Shown one piece after another: positions 8,884 through 16,509 of a DNA stretch of 38,065 nucleotides. A program made the translations under genes and the position numbers. Numbering within the stretch: the stretch's first letter is position 1; the number at the start of each line of letters is the position of its first letter. Origin of the DNA: CAZFQG01 sp964520785 (GTDB lineage Bacteria > Planctomycetota > Planctomycetia > Pirellulales > Thermoguttaceae); assembly GCA_964520785.1 (NCBI GenBank), contig CAZFQG010000038.1, positions 1-38,065 of the forward strand, written 5' to 3'. The notes beneath the pieces were generated by a model. That model saw only the letters and a program-made list of their open reading frames with translations. It did not search any database and had not been told where the DNA came from.

Positions 8884-10563
8884 ATGCGATGCGTCTTCTT
8901 CTCTGTTTGGGTTGCCGGAAACCGGCGAGTGGCCGGCCTACTTCTTGGCGCATTTTTCCTTTTCGGCTGTGAGGGTGGGCAGCCCGAGCCGCTGCCGCCG
9001 GGAGCCGAAACGGCGCAGCGCGGGAATCCGGCGGCGGTGGACGAGTTCGTGGGGATACTCAAGTCGATCGAGGCAAAATCGGACGAGCTGCTTCGATCTC
9101 TTCAGTCCATCCGGACCGCCGAAGACCTGGACCGGGAGACCTCCACGATCAGGCGAGAAATACAAGAGCTAGACGATCTGTTCGGGGGACTGATGAAGAA
9201 AGGTCAGAGTTTGACTCCGGAGCAGGATGCCGAACTCCGTGACCGGCAACTAGATTTGACATCACTCTCCACCTTCCAGACGCGAGCCCTGCCGGAGGCG
9301 ATGCGAATTCGCATGATCCCCGGTGCTTCCGAGGCGTCCTTGCAGACGATCTCTCGGACCTTCCTGGATTTCGCCAAACGCATGAAGAAACTCCAAAACG
9401 GATACCGGCTAGAAGCCCCGCCGCCGAGGCGGGTGTCGATGGGCGGCCCCAGCGGCGTGACCATTACCTGCAAGGGGCTCAACGGCCGGAATTCCTTTGG
9501 CGTTTTCCAGCGGATTCAACAGTTCAACACCGGCACCATGCAAGTCGCCAATGGGGTCGTCGAGATGGAGAATGTTCAAGATTTTGACGGACTCGTGGCC
9601 GCTTTGAAAGAGCGCGTGGGGGTGGTGGAGCAGGTGGACGCCACCGCCCGAAAGATCACGGTCGTGGTCGATTCATCAAAAATCCCGGCCGAATCAATGC
9701 CCCAGTGGGGAATGCGCGCTGAGTTCGAGGGCCTTGGACCCGGCGGCGAACCCGGCATGAGCGCGGCAATTCCCGGTTTCGGAACCGGCGGCCCGCCGCC
9801 CCTGTCCGACGCGAACGGTTCGACCTCGGGTTTCGGCGGCCGCGGATTTGGCGCACCGGGGTCGGCCCCCTTCGCTCCCGGCGAAATCTCCGACGTCGAT
9901 CCGTTCAGTCCCGAAGGTTCGCCCGGGGAGGTTCCGGCGCGCGATCCGGACGCCCTGCTCGACTCCTTGAAAAGCGGCGACCCTCGAGTACGCCTTGAAG
10001 CGTTGAGCCGACTCGCCGGTCTGGGCACGTCCGAGACACCCGCCGAGATTCGGAAAAAGGTTGCTCTTACGCTCAGGAACGTCGTGTTCGATTCGAGCGA
10101 ATCCGATGAAGCGCGCCGGCTTGCCGTCCGCGGGATGGTCGCCTGGGGGGGAAAATACGCCGCACCCCAATTGACTCAGCTTCTAGAACGGCCGGATCCG
10201 GCATTCTTGACCGGCGAACTAAACGCCACGGTCTTCCACGCATTGGGGAAACTCAAGCATCCCGACACGTTCGAATCGGTCGCGGTCTATTTTTCGCGGC
10301 GCGGATCCGATGCGCGTCCGGCGGCGGAGTGCCTGGTCCAGTTCGGTTCGGCCGCCGAGCCGTACGTCCTCGAACACTGCGATTTTGGCGATCCGATGCG
10401 AGCAAAGGCCGTTCTCGAAGTATTGCGAAACATCGGCACGAAGAAGAGTCTTCCGACCATTGAGTCCTTCGCCGAGACGTTCAACGGCGGCTTTCTCCGT
10501 AACGAAATCGCCGAGACGGTCAACGCGATCCGGGCGCGCGAAAGCGGCACGGGTGGCAATTAA
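8884..10563 (+). CDS. Lipoprotein with C-terminal HEAT-like repeats
   Basis: 559 residues from ATG 8884, which is preceded by GGGAGAG at a good distance; the upstream GTG at 8845 in the same frame has no such site. Residues 1-29 form a lipoprotein signal with lipobox LFGC, placing the acylated Cys at 29. A helical coiled-coil-like region follows (about 45-190), then a Gly/Pro-rich low-complexity linker (about 290-350). The last 200 residues are helical repeats of the HEAT type (LLDSLKSGDPRVRLEALSRL, APQLTQLLERPDPAFL, SLPTIESFAETFNGGF). HEAT repeats usually act as protein-binding scaffolds, so this is probably a periplasm-facing anchor protein. Its partner is unknown; it stands alone as a transcription unit, with about 490 bases of non-coding DNA downstream. 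Confidence 0.85.
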   Translation: MRCVFFSVWVAGNRRVAGLLLGAFFLFGCEGGQPEPLPPGAETAQRGNPAAVDEFVGILKSIEAKSDELLRSLQSIRTAEDLDRETSTIRREIQELDDLFGGLMKKGQSLTPEQDAELRDRQLDLTSLSTFQTRALPEAMRIRMIPGASEASLQTISRTFLDFAKRMKKLQNGYRLEAPPPRRVSMGGPSGVTITCKGLNGRNSFGVFQRIQQFNTGTMQVANGVVEMENVQDFDGLVAALKERVGVVEQVDATARKITVVVDSSKIPAESMPQWGMRAEFEGLGPGGEPGMSAAIPGFGTGGPPPLSDANGSTSGFGGRGFGAPGSAPFAPGEISDVDPFSPEGSPGEVPARDPDALLDSLKSGDPRVRLEALSRLAGLGTSETPAEIRKKVALTLRNVVFDSSESDEARRLAVRGMVAWGGKYAAPQLTQLLERPDPAFLTGELNATVFHALGKLKHPDTFESVAVYFSRRGSDARPAAECLVQFGSAAEPYVLEHCDFGDPMRAKAVLEVLRNIGTKKSLPTIESFAETFNGGFLRNEIAETVNAIRARESGTGGN

Positions 10564-11056
10564 TCGCTCGGCCGCGAGTCTGGGAACACCTGGATGAAAA
10601 GGCGGAAGAGCCCTCGCAAGACAATCCGGGTCGAGCCGGGGCGTCATCGCGATGGGCGGTAAACGAAGTGCGCATCGCGGAGAGAGGCAACGAGCGGCCT
10701 CTGCTCGCAACGCGAGCATCGGGCCCCGGACGGCTTTCCCTTGAATCCACACTAACCAAAGGTCCAAGGCATTATCGCTCGAGGTTCGCGAATCGAGCGA
10801 CCACGGTCAACAGAACGAGTTATTCACCGCTAGAGGAACATCGGTCTTGGTGGGTATCCTTGGAGGGGGGGGTTGTTGGTGGCGCTTTATTGCAGGGAAT
10901 GGTAAGAGTAAATGCCGGGGCGAGAAAGGCTTCGGAACCCGTGGATGGATTATCGAGTTTCCTTCTCGTTCGCCGTTGACTACGATTGGGGCCTCCGGTA
11001 GAATTTACCGCGTTTGGTTATCTACCAATGGGATTCGCGGAAAATGAGGCCGACGG
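10564..11056 (+). other. Intergenic region with hairpins upstream of nrdR
   Basis: No gene is supported in these 493 bases. Two perfect stem-loops are visible: 7 bp with a 3-base loop at 10702-10718 (TGCTCGC / GCGAGCA), and 8 bp at 10775-10800 (TCGCTCGA / TCGAGCGA). Neither has a T-tract, so they are not clear terminators for the upstream lipoprotein gene. The right end contains the nrdR promoter. A small RNA cannot be excluded, but no known family core was recognised. Confidence 0.4.
10976..11004 (+). promoter_or_regulatory. Sigma-70 type promoter of nrdR
   Basis: TTGACT (10976-10981) and TAGAAT (10999-11004) are separated by exactly 17 bases, each one mismatch from consensus. The expected transcript start is about 45 bases before the nrdR ATG at 11057. 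Confidence 0.75.
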
Positions 11057-11512
11057 ATGCAGTGCCCCTTTTGCCATGTCGACAATGATCGAGTCGTTGA
11101 TACCCGCAACGTCGACGACGGCACGGCAATTCGACGCCGACGAAAATGCTCAGCCTGCGGGCGGCGCTTCACGACCTACGAACGAATTGAACTGAGTACC
11201 GTCAAGATCATCAAGAAAGACGGCGCGCGCGTCCCCTATGACCGGCTCAAACTCAAGCGGGGGATCGAGAAAGCCTGTTGGAAGCGGCCTATCAGCGACC
11301 GGCGGATCGAATCCCTTCTGGCGGAAATCGAGGGGGAATTGGAGGCGAATTTCGATACGGAAGTTCCCAGTCGAGAACTGGGAGAACTCGTCATGGATCG
11401 GTTGAGGACGTTTGATCAGGTCGCGTATGTCCGCTTCGTGAGCGTCTACCGCGAATTCGATGATGTTCGGGACTTCGTCGAGGCGCTCCGGCCGATGCTG
11501 GCCGTCCATTAG
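11057..11512 (+). CDS. nrdR: Transcriptional repressor NrdR
   Basis: 151 residues, the normal NrdR length. The N-terminal zinc ribbon uses C3, C6, C31 and C34 (MQCPFC and CSACGRRF) and holds the conserved RxVDTR-like and IRRRRKC motifs; an ATP-cone domain follows (about residues 48-138), with VKIIKKDGARVPYDRLKL at its start. NrdR senses adenine nucleotides through the ATP-cone and represses ribonucleotide reductase genes by binding NrdR boxes. No nrd genes are in this window, so it acts elsewhere on the chromosome. GAGG lies 7 bases before the ATG, and a near-consensus promoter lies upstream. Confidence 0.97.
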   Translation: MQCPFCHVDNDRVVDTRNVDDGTAIRRRRKCSACGRRFTTYERIELSTVKIIKKDGARVPYDRLKLKRGIEKACWKRPISDRRIESLLAEIEGELEANFDTEVPSRELGELVMDRLRTFDQVAYVRFVSVYREFDDVRDFVEALRPMLAVH

Positions 11513-11534
11513 TCGGCGCCCGACCGTGTTTTTC

Positions 11535-11539
11535 GGAGG
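11535..11539 (+). promoter_or_regulatory. Ribosome binding site of the FGE-like gene
   Basis: GGAGG lies 7 bases before ATG 11547. It rules against the longer frame that opens at 11460 inside nrdR. Confidence 0.65.
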
Positions 11540-11546
11540 CCCGTGC

Positions 11547-12494
11547 ATGCGGAAATCGGCGGCAACCGGTCTGCTCCTCGCGCTGATGGTCATCACGACC
11601 ATCGCCTGGGCCCGCTATTACATGGGGTGTTTCCTTGGTGAGTCGGATTTCGATGCCGCCGGAGCGATCTTGCCGGTATCGCTGCCGGAGCGCGACGGCA
11701 TGGTGGAAATCCCGGCGAGCGAGTTCATCATGGGCAGCGCCGCCGGACGGTTCGTGGAAGATGCGCCGGCCCACCGGGTCCGCGTCGAGGCGTTCTGGCT
11801 CGACATCCATGAAGTGACCAATGCCCAGTTCGCGGAATTCGTCGAGGCGACCGGGTACCGGACGACGGCGGAGAACCGCGGATGGTCGTACGTCTTTGAC
11901 GATCAGGTGGGGAAATGGGTAAAGCGCTCCGGCGCGGATTGGCGCCGGCCTCAAGGAGGAGAGTCGACGATCATCGGCAAGGAGTTGTACCCGGTCGTGC
12001 ATGTCTCGCACCATGACGCCGTCGCCTACTGCCACTGGGCCGGAAAGACGTTGCCGACCGAAGCCCAGTGGGAATGCGCCGCGAGGTCGGGGCTTATCGA
12101 GAAAACGTTTCCCTGGGGCGATGAGGAACGCCCCGGCGGCCGGTGCCTGGCGAACTACTGGCAGGGGTGGTTCCCGGGCGAGAACCGCGAGGAAGACGGT
12201 TATCGCCGTGGTGCGCCGGTGAAGTCGTACCCACCGAGCCGCTTCGGATTGTATGATCTCATGGGAAACGTCTGGGAATGGTGCTCGGACCGCTACGATG
12301 CCGAATACTACGCGAGAAGCCCCGTCGAAAACCCGACCGGTCCCGAGGAAGGAGACGAGTATATCCAGCGCGGCGGCTCGTATCTCTCGGCCGCGAACGC
12401 AAGACCGGGCTTCTCCGTAAGTATGCGCGGGAAATCGCGGCCGGAACTGAGCTTCGAGGACGTAGGATTCCGCGGTGCGCGAGATGGGGAGTAG
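11547..12494 (+). CDS. Membrane-anchored FGE-sulfatase-fold protein without catalytic cysteines
   Basis: 315 residues. An N-terminal hydrophobic segment (about 7-22) anchors or exports it. The rest is a full formylglycine-generating-enzyme (sulfatase-modifying factor) domain: MVEIPASEFIMGS, then FWLDIHEVTNAQFAEFVEAT, YPVVHVSHHDAVAYCHWAG, LPTEAQWECAARSG, FPWGDEE, LYDLMGNVWEWCSD and the closing RGGSYLSAANARPGFSVSMR. In human FGE the copper-binding pair is Cys336/Cys341 in GGSYMCHRSYC; the equivalent positions here are Ser281 and Arg286. It therefore cannot be a classical formylglycine-generating oxidase and is more likely a structural or ligand-binding use of the fold, which is frequent in Planctomycetota. 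It starts 34 bases after nrdR on the same strand and may share its promoter. Confidence 0.88.
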   Translation: MRKSAATGLLLALMVITTIAWARYYMGCFLGESDFDAAGAILPVSLPERDGMVEIPASEFIMGSAAGRFVEDAPAHRVRVEAFWLDIHEVTNAQFAEFVEATGYRTTAENRGWSYVFDDQVGKWVKRSGADWRRPQGGESTIIGKELYPVVHVSHHDAVAYCHWAGKTLPTEAQWECAARSGLIEKTFPWGDEERPGGRCLANYWQGWFPGENREEDGYRRGAPVKSYPPSRFGLYDLMGNVWEWCSDRYDAEYYARSPVENPTGPEEGDEYIQRGGSYLSAANARPGFSVSMRGKSRPELSFEDVGFRGARDGE

Positions 12495-12568
12495 AATCCC
12501 TTCCCCCAAGGCGCCCTACGGTGGAGCATCGCTCGATGGCCGAGGCCCGATATATATAGGGACGGAGC

Positions 12569-13585
12569 CTACAGCTCGACCACCCCTCCGGTCTTGACCG
12601 ACTGCTTCTCCAGTTCGATCAACCGGACCGAATCGAGCGATTGTTCGGGGGTAAGGATGGTGGGGACGTCCTTACCGGCGACCGCGGCGGTGAAGTGGAG
12701 GAGTTCCTGGTAGTAGCCGTCTCCCTCGGGGATTTCGGGGGTAAAGGCATCACCGTCGCCGGGGCAGACCTTGAAGGCGGGCGTACGGCCGCAGTTATAA
12801 CAGATCGTGGCGCCTTCGAGGATGATGTCAAAGCTCATTTCGAAGCCGAAGCTGGGGGTCATGATCCAGCCTCCCTCGGCGGAAACGCAGGGCCCATTCT
12901 CGTAGACGTATTGGGCGACGACGTGGTCTCCCCCTCTCGCGGCGTCGACGGAGGCGGTCGCGAAAACCGCCTTGGGCAGGCCGAAAAGATATTGCACGTA
13001 ATCGGCGTCGTGGATGTGCAGATCCTGGACCGCGCCACCGCTTCGTTTTTCATCCATCAACCAGCCGTCCCACGACCAGGTCGGCGTCATGCTGAAGCGG
13101 CGAAACCCGGCCGCCTTCACCCTCCCATACTCTCCGGAATCGATCAGTTGCTTGGTAACGGCGTATTCCGGCCAGAAGCGGATGCAGTGGCCGATTTGCA
13201 GGATTCTGCCGGCGGACGCCGACGCCTCGCACATCGCCCGGCACTCCGCGGAATTGATCGCCATGGGCTTTTCGCAGAGCACGTGCAAACCGGATTCGAG
13301 CGCCTTGAGAGTGTACTCCTTGTGCTGGTAGGTGGGCAGGGCGATCGAGACGGCATCGCACTTTCCGGACGCGAACATCTCCTCGGCATCGGAGAAAAGG
13401 TCGACGTCGGACAGGTCGATCGCCGCCTCCGTTCCGGCGATATTCCCGGCCACTCCGGCCTTCCCGGAAAGCTTGTCCGGGTCGACGTCGCAAATCGCGC
13501 TGACCCGGGCCTCCGCGATCTTGGCAAGGTTGTTCCAGTGCATTTTGCCCATGAACCCGAAACCGACTATTCCGATTCGAACCAT
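12569..13585 (-). CDS. Gfo/Idh/MocA family sugar oxidoreductase
   Basis: 338 residues, a standard size. The Rossmann domain starts at once with GIVGFGFMGKMH (Gly8, Gly10, Gly13) and ends at the family signature EKP (105-107). The C-terminal alpha/beta domain carries GGAVQDLHIHDADYVQYLFG, with H190 and H192 in the usual catalytic neighbourhood. Members oxidise or epimerise sugars, inositols or sugar acids with NAD(P); the substrate cannot be read from the sequence. Its neighbours upstream on the same strand are two xylose isomerase-like TIM-barrel proteins, a common partnership in inositol or unusual-sugar catabolism. GGAG lies 8 bases before the ATG. It is convergent with the FGE-like gene, 74 bases apart. 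Confidence 0.93.
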   Translation of the reverse strand: MVRIGIVGFGFMGKMHWNNLAKIAEARVSAICDVDPDKLSGKAGVAGNIAGTEAAIDLSDVDLFSDAEEMFASGKCDAVSIALPTYQHKEYTLKALESGLHVLCEKPMAINSAECRAMCEASASAGRILQIGHCIRFWPEYAVTKQLIDSGEYGRVKAAGFRRFSMTPTWSWDGWLMDEKRSGGAVQDLHIHDADYVQYLFGLPKAVFATASVDAARGGDHVVAQYVYENGPCVSAEGGWIMTPSFGFEMSFDIILEGATICYNCGRTPAFKVCPGDGDAFTPEIPEGDGYYQELLHFTAAVAGKDVPTILTPEQSLDSVRLIELEKQSVKTGGVVEL

Positions 13586-13646
13586 CGTGTGTACTCCGAT
13601 CTGGACTTGTTTAGTTACGGTAGCTTTGAAACAGAAAACACGGACG

Positions 13647-13685
13647 AAAAAAACGCGATACCTCGAGCACGATAGTGCGCGCGAC
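13647..13685 (-). terminator. Possible weak terminator before the oxidoreductase gene
   Basis: On the minus strand a GC-rich stretch with a small GCAC/GTGC stem and a wider CGCG pairing precedes seven T (13653-13647). The stem is weak, so read-through from the isomerase gene into the oxidoreductase gene is quite possible. Confidence 0.25.
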
Positions 13686-13773
13686 CCGGGACTCTCCTCG
13701 TGACCGGACGCGGTCTTACTCCCGGCGATTGCGTCCCGGACGCTCCCTCATCGCGAAGCGGAGCATTCACCCG

Positions 13774-14610
13774 TTATCCGAAAATCCTCCGCATCGCCTC
13801 GATCGTCTTCTCGGGCCGGCCGGGCTGGAAGGGAAGCATCTCCGCCGTCACGTAGCCGTCGTAGCCGACCTCGGCCAGTGCCTGGGTGACGTCCTTGAAT
13901 TGGACACTCCCCTCCAAAAGGTCGACGAATCCCTCGGCCGTGCCGATCCGCTTGTCGAAATCCTTCACGTGGACCCGCTTGATCCGCTCGCCCAGAATCC
14001 GAATCCACTGGTCGGGATAGCCGAAAAGGAGAACGTTGCCGATGTCGAAGTAGCTCCCCACGAACGGCGAACTGAAACCATCGATGAAGTCCCGCGTTTC
14101 CAAGGGACTTAACAGGAACTTGTTCCAAACGTTTTCGAGACAGATCGTCACGCCGGTCTCCTTCGCCGTATCGACGAGGCCGGCGACGAATGCCCTGGCA
14201 CGGTCGTAACAGACGTCGTACGCGACCACATCCCCCTCGGGTAGGAAGAATACGTCAACCGCGCCGGGCACAAGTAGATAGGCATCGGTATCGAACCACG
14301 CCGCTACCTGAAGGGCCTTCTTAGTGAAGTCGGCGATCTTCTCCCGAACCGCCGGATCGTCGCTGGTGGGGGAGCACCCCCAACTCTCGCCGCTGGCCAA
14401 GCTGGAGATTTCTATCCCAATGTCGTGAGACATCGCGACGATGTCTTCGCACTGTGCCCGCGTCGTCTTGTGCGTAAGTACACCGGTGCTGGCGATGCAC
14501 AGCTCGATGGAATCGTAACCGACCTTCTTTGCCTGTTCCATCGCGTCGCGAACGGGAAGCGTCGCTTCGAGGCCCCCTTCAAACATCCAATAACTGGCTC
14601 CGAGCTTCAT
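13774..14610 (-). CDS. Sugar phosphate isomerase/epimerase (xylose isomerase-like TIM barrel)
   Basis: 278 residues with the AP_endonuc_2 type TIM barrel. The four metal-binding positions of the family are all visible: E159 (ICLENVW), D189 (YFDIGN), H214 (RVHVKDFD) and E257 (VTAEMLP). The pattern resembles the UlaE/SgbU L-ribulose/L-xylulose 5-phosphate 3-epimerase branch, with ELCIASTG near the start, but the substrate is not certain. It is cytoplasmic, with no signal peptide. It has a strong ribosome site, GGAGG 6 bases before the ATG, and the Gfo/Idh/MocA gene lies downstream. A palindrome (14628-14637) and a 15-base dyad (14650-14664) sit just upstream and may be operators. Confidence 0.92.
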   Translation of the reverse strand: MKLGASYWMFEGGLEATLPVRDAMEQAKKVGYDSIELCIASTGVLTHKTTRAQCEDIVAMSHDIGIEISSLASGESWGCSPTSDDPAVREKIADFTKKALQVAAWFDTDAYLLVPGAVDVFFLPEGDVVAYDVCYDRARAFVAGLVDTAKETGVTICLENVWNKFLLSPLETRDFIDGFSSPFVGSYFDIGNVLLFGYPDQWIRILGERIKRVHVKDFDKRIGTAEGFVDLLEGSVQFKDVTQALAEVGYDGYVTAEMLPFQPGRPEKTIEAMRRIFG

Positions 14611-14627
14611 CGTTTTCCTCCAAAAAA

Positions 14628-14664
14628 ATAGGCCTATCCTTCTTCCGTCGGTTATAATAACCGG
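14628..14664 (-). promoter_or_regulatory. Two palindromes upstream of the isomerase gene (operator candidates)
   Basis: ATAGGCCTAT (14628-14637) is a perfect 10-base palindrome. CGGTTATAATAACCG (14650-14664) is a 15-base dyad with 7-base arms around one central base. The second contains TATTAT on the coding strand, which could be a -10 box, although no good -35 lies upstream of it. Binding by a repressor would block the start region. No regulator gene is nearby. Confidence 0.45.
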
Positions 14665-14773
14665 TTCGTTGGTACACGGATAGGGTGGGAAGGACTCACC
14701 AGAAGTTTTTCCGATCCCAGGGCCCGGCTAGTCAAATTCGGACTTGGCGCATTCAATGTACGCAGGCGCTGAA

Positions 14774-14796
14774 AGAGCCCCTCCATAGAGGGGTCT
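14774..14796 (-). terminator. Hairpin after the PHA-granule-region gene
   Basis: CCCCTC (14778-14783) and GAGGGG (14788-14793) pair across a 4-base loop, extended by AGA/TCT around one bulged base. On the minus strand it lies about 30 bases after the stop codon and is followed by CTCTTTC, a modest T-tract. Confidence 0.45.
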
Positions 14797-14825
14797 TCTC
14801 GGTCTCGTTCATGCAATCGCGCCCC

Positions 14826-15128
14826 TCAACCGAGAATTTCGTTCAATTTCTCGCGGAGGGTCGATTCGATCTTCCCTTTGAACATGATCGCCGCGAGGGG
14901 GAGGTTTGCGAGGATTGAAACGTCTTGAGGCTGCACGGTCGCCGTGCCGTCGACACTGAAGCCCATGACCTTGAATGAAAAAGAGGCGGCACTGTCGCGC
15001 CAGTCGTAGTTCAGGTCGGAAACGAGCGACTGGTCGCCGCCGAGGAACCGCGTGGTCTCTTTCTTGAGCCTTTCAACCGCCTCGTCTTGGGACAAGTCGT
15101 GAGGTACCGTCATGGAGAATCGGGGCAT
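14826..15128 (-). CDS. Polyhydroxyalkanoic acid system (PHA_gran_rgn) family protein
   Basis: 100 residues. The N-terminus MPRFSMTVPHDLSQDEAVER and the C-terminal FKGKIESTLREKLNEIL fit the small PHA_gran_rgn family (PF09650), whose genes often lie near polyhydroxyalkanoate synthesis genes; the biochemical role is not established. The middle (FSFKVMGFSVDGTATVQ, then ILANLPLAAIMF) reads as a beta-rich steroid-transfer-like fold without a signal peptide. No PHA synthase, depolymerase or phasin is in the window, so the family name should not be taken as proof of PHA storage. It lies between the two sugar isomerase-like genes on the same strand, 103 bases after the second one, with a stem-loop in that gap. 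The family call is recalled by eye. Confidence 0.75.
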   Translation of the reverse strand: MPRFSMTVPHDLSQDEAVERLKKETTRFLGGDQSLVSDLNYDWRDSAASFSFKVMGFSVDGTATVQPQDVSILANLPLAAIMFKGKIESTLREKLNEILG

Positions 15129-15176
15129 GGAGAATTCCCTGGTGTGAACAAAACGGGGTTGGGTTTGGAGTGTGGA

Positions 15177-15206
15177 GCGCCCGCGAAAGGCCGTCTTCGT
15201 GGGCGC
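15177..15206 (-). other. Intercistronic stem-loop between isomerase-like gene and PHA-region gene
   Basis: An 11-base pairing with one G-U position (15177-15187 with 15196-15206) and an 8-base loop lies between two genes on the same strand. There is no T-tract, so it may be an mRNA processing or stability element rather than a terminator. Confidence 0.4.
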
Positions 15207-15231
15207 CGCAGGGGGGATTGACGACCGGCAA

Positions 15232-16077
15232 TCAACCGAGGATTTTGGCCTTCAACTCGTTCAATAGGCTCATTCCCTGGCCGATTTCCACCTTCTGCCG
15301 CTCGGGCTCTTGGGGAATCTCCCTTTCGATCGTCAAGGGACCGTCGTAGCCGATCTCCTTGAGCGTCGCCAGAAAGTTCTCGAAGCCGACGTCTCCCTGG
15401 CCGAGCGGGACTTCTTGCCCCCAATCCTTACCGGGGTTGGCCGACCACTTGCCGTCCTTGCAGTGGACACTGCGGACGAACTTGCCCACCTTCTTCAATG
15501 CCGCGATCGGCTCGCCGCTGCCGTAGAGGATCATGTTGGCCGGATCGAAGTTGATGAACAGGTTGTCACGGCCGACGGCGGCGATGAATTCAAGCAGGGC
15601 CTCCGGCGTCTCCTGACCGGTCTCCAAGTGGAGTCGCTGGCCGTTCGCCTTGCAGTGGTCGCAAATCTCTTGGGTCACGGCGACGCACTCAGCAAAAAGG
15701 GGATCGGCCTTGTCGTGCGGCACGAACCCGATATGCAGCGCGACCACCTCGACATCCAACATCTTCGCGAAATCGGCGATCTCCTTCATCTCTTGCGTTC
15801 GCTCCGCTCGGGTCTCCGAAGGAACCAGCCCGACCGTCCTTACTACGGTGGGAATATCCGCGTAGCTCTCTCCCTCGAATCCGCCGAAAACGACCGTGAT
15901 CGTAATGCCGTAGTCCTTAAGCTTGGCGAGGAACTCGTCGGCCTTTTCTTTCGTGCGGGTGGCTTTTTGCGGCGCGTGCAAATGGACTGTGGGGATTCCC
16001 AGTTCGCGCACCACGTCCAGATTAACGCCGAGCCCGGCATCAATACTCGCGAAAACGCCAATTGGCCATTTTTCCAT
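15232..16077 (-). CDS. Sugar phosphate isomerase/epimerase, second copy type
   Basis: 281 residues, again an AP_endonuc_2/xylose isomerase-like TIM barrel, but only distantly similar to the one at 13774. The metal ligands are visible as E152 (LHLETGQET), D178 (INFDPANMI), H205 (SVHCKDGKW) and E251 (LTIEREI). The FDPANMILYG and VHCKDG motifs are typical of the branch found in many Planctomycetota clusters with Gfo/Idh/MocA enzymes. The substrate is unknown. There is no signal peptide. AAGGAG lies 7 bases before the ATG. It is the first gene of the leftward group that ends with the oxidoreductase at 12569; intergenic gaps of 100-220 bases make a single operon uncertain. Confidence 0.92.
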   Translation of the reverse strand: MEKWPIGVFASIDAGLGVNLDVVRELGIPTVHLHAPQKATRTKEKADEFLAKLKDYGITITVVFGGFEGESYADIPTVVRTVGLVPSETRAERTQEMKEIADFAKMLDVEVVALHIGFVPHDKADPLFAECVAVTQEICDHCKANGQRLHLETGQETPEALLEFIAAVGRDNLFINFDPANMILYGSGEPIAALKKVGKFVRSVHCKDGKWSANPGKDWGQEVPLGQGDVGFENFLATLKEIGYDGPLTIEREIPQEPERQKVEIGQGMSLLNELKAKILG

Positions 16078-16509
16078 GAAAATACTCCTTTTTGTTCTTT
16101 TGCCTTATTCATTCCAGCGAGGCGGCGGTACTCTTTTGGCAGCCGCACGAAGGGGTTCATTCTATCGGTTCTTGCTGGAGGCGCGTAGCCCCGTTTGAGT
16201 GGGGGATGACGCGGGTAGGTCAAACGCGAAAAGAAGAATGGGAGGAACAGGAAGTTTATAGTGAATGAGAGTTATTTAGCGGGGCCATCGGCGACGAAAC
16301 GGCTTAGCGGTTCGTTTTTACTGACCCGCACAACCGGCGCGATCCGAATATTCCTTACCAGGACTCGTATTCTCCCGACCTCGACGCGGGTACTTCCGTA
16401 CACCGTGAGGCGGAGAGTAGTTCCGTAAACGGATCGGCCATTAGTGCTGAAAACATGAACTAGAAGTAACTCGGCGCGTTTCGCGCAATGACGCTAAATT
16501 GGGGGGGTC
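16078..16509. other. Divergent intergenic region, no gene seen
   Basis: These 432 bases lie between two divergent genes. I saw no convincing -35/-10 pair for either direction, no terminator and no RNA gene. A G7 run (16501-16507) precedes the ATG at 16510 and is the only possible ribosome site there. Confidence 0.35.

Noticed and set aside
8628..9062. A minus-strand ORF opposite the HEAT lipoprotein start
   Set aside because: Low-complexity Arg/Pro-rich translation, overlapping a lipoprotein signal peptide on the other strand.
10668..10979. A plus-strand ORF in the gap before nrdR
   Set aside because: No ribosome site, no homology by eye, and it runs into the nrdR promoter.
10564..11056. 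Possible SRP, tmRNA or RNase P RNA in the gap before nrdR
   Set aside because: None of the conserved core sequences of these RNAs was found.
11547..12494. Diversity-generating retroelement target, since FGE/C-lectin-like proteins can be such targets
   Set aside because: No reverse transcriptase or template repeat is in the window.
14686..14770. Possible tRNA-like stretch near the hairpin after the PHA-region gene
   Set aside because: No cloverleaf with a TTCGANTC-type loop and acceptor stem could be built.
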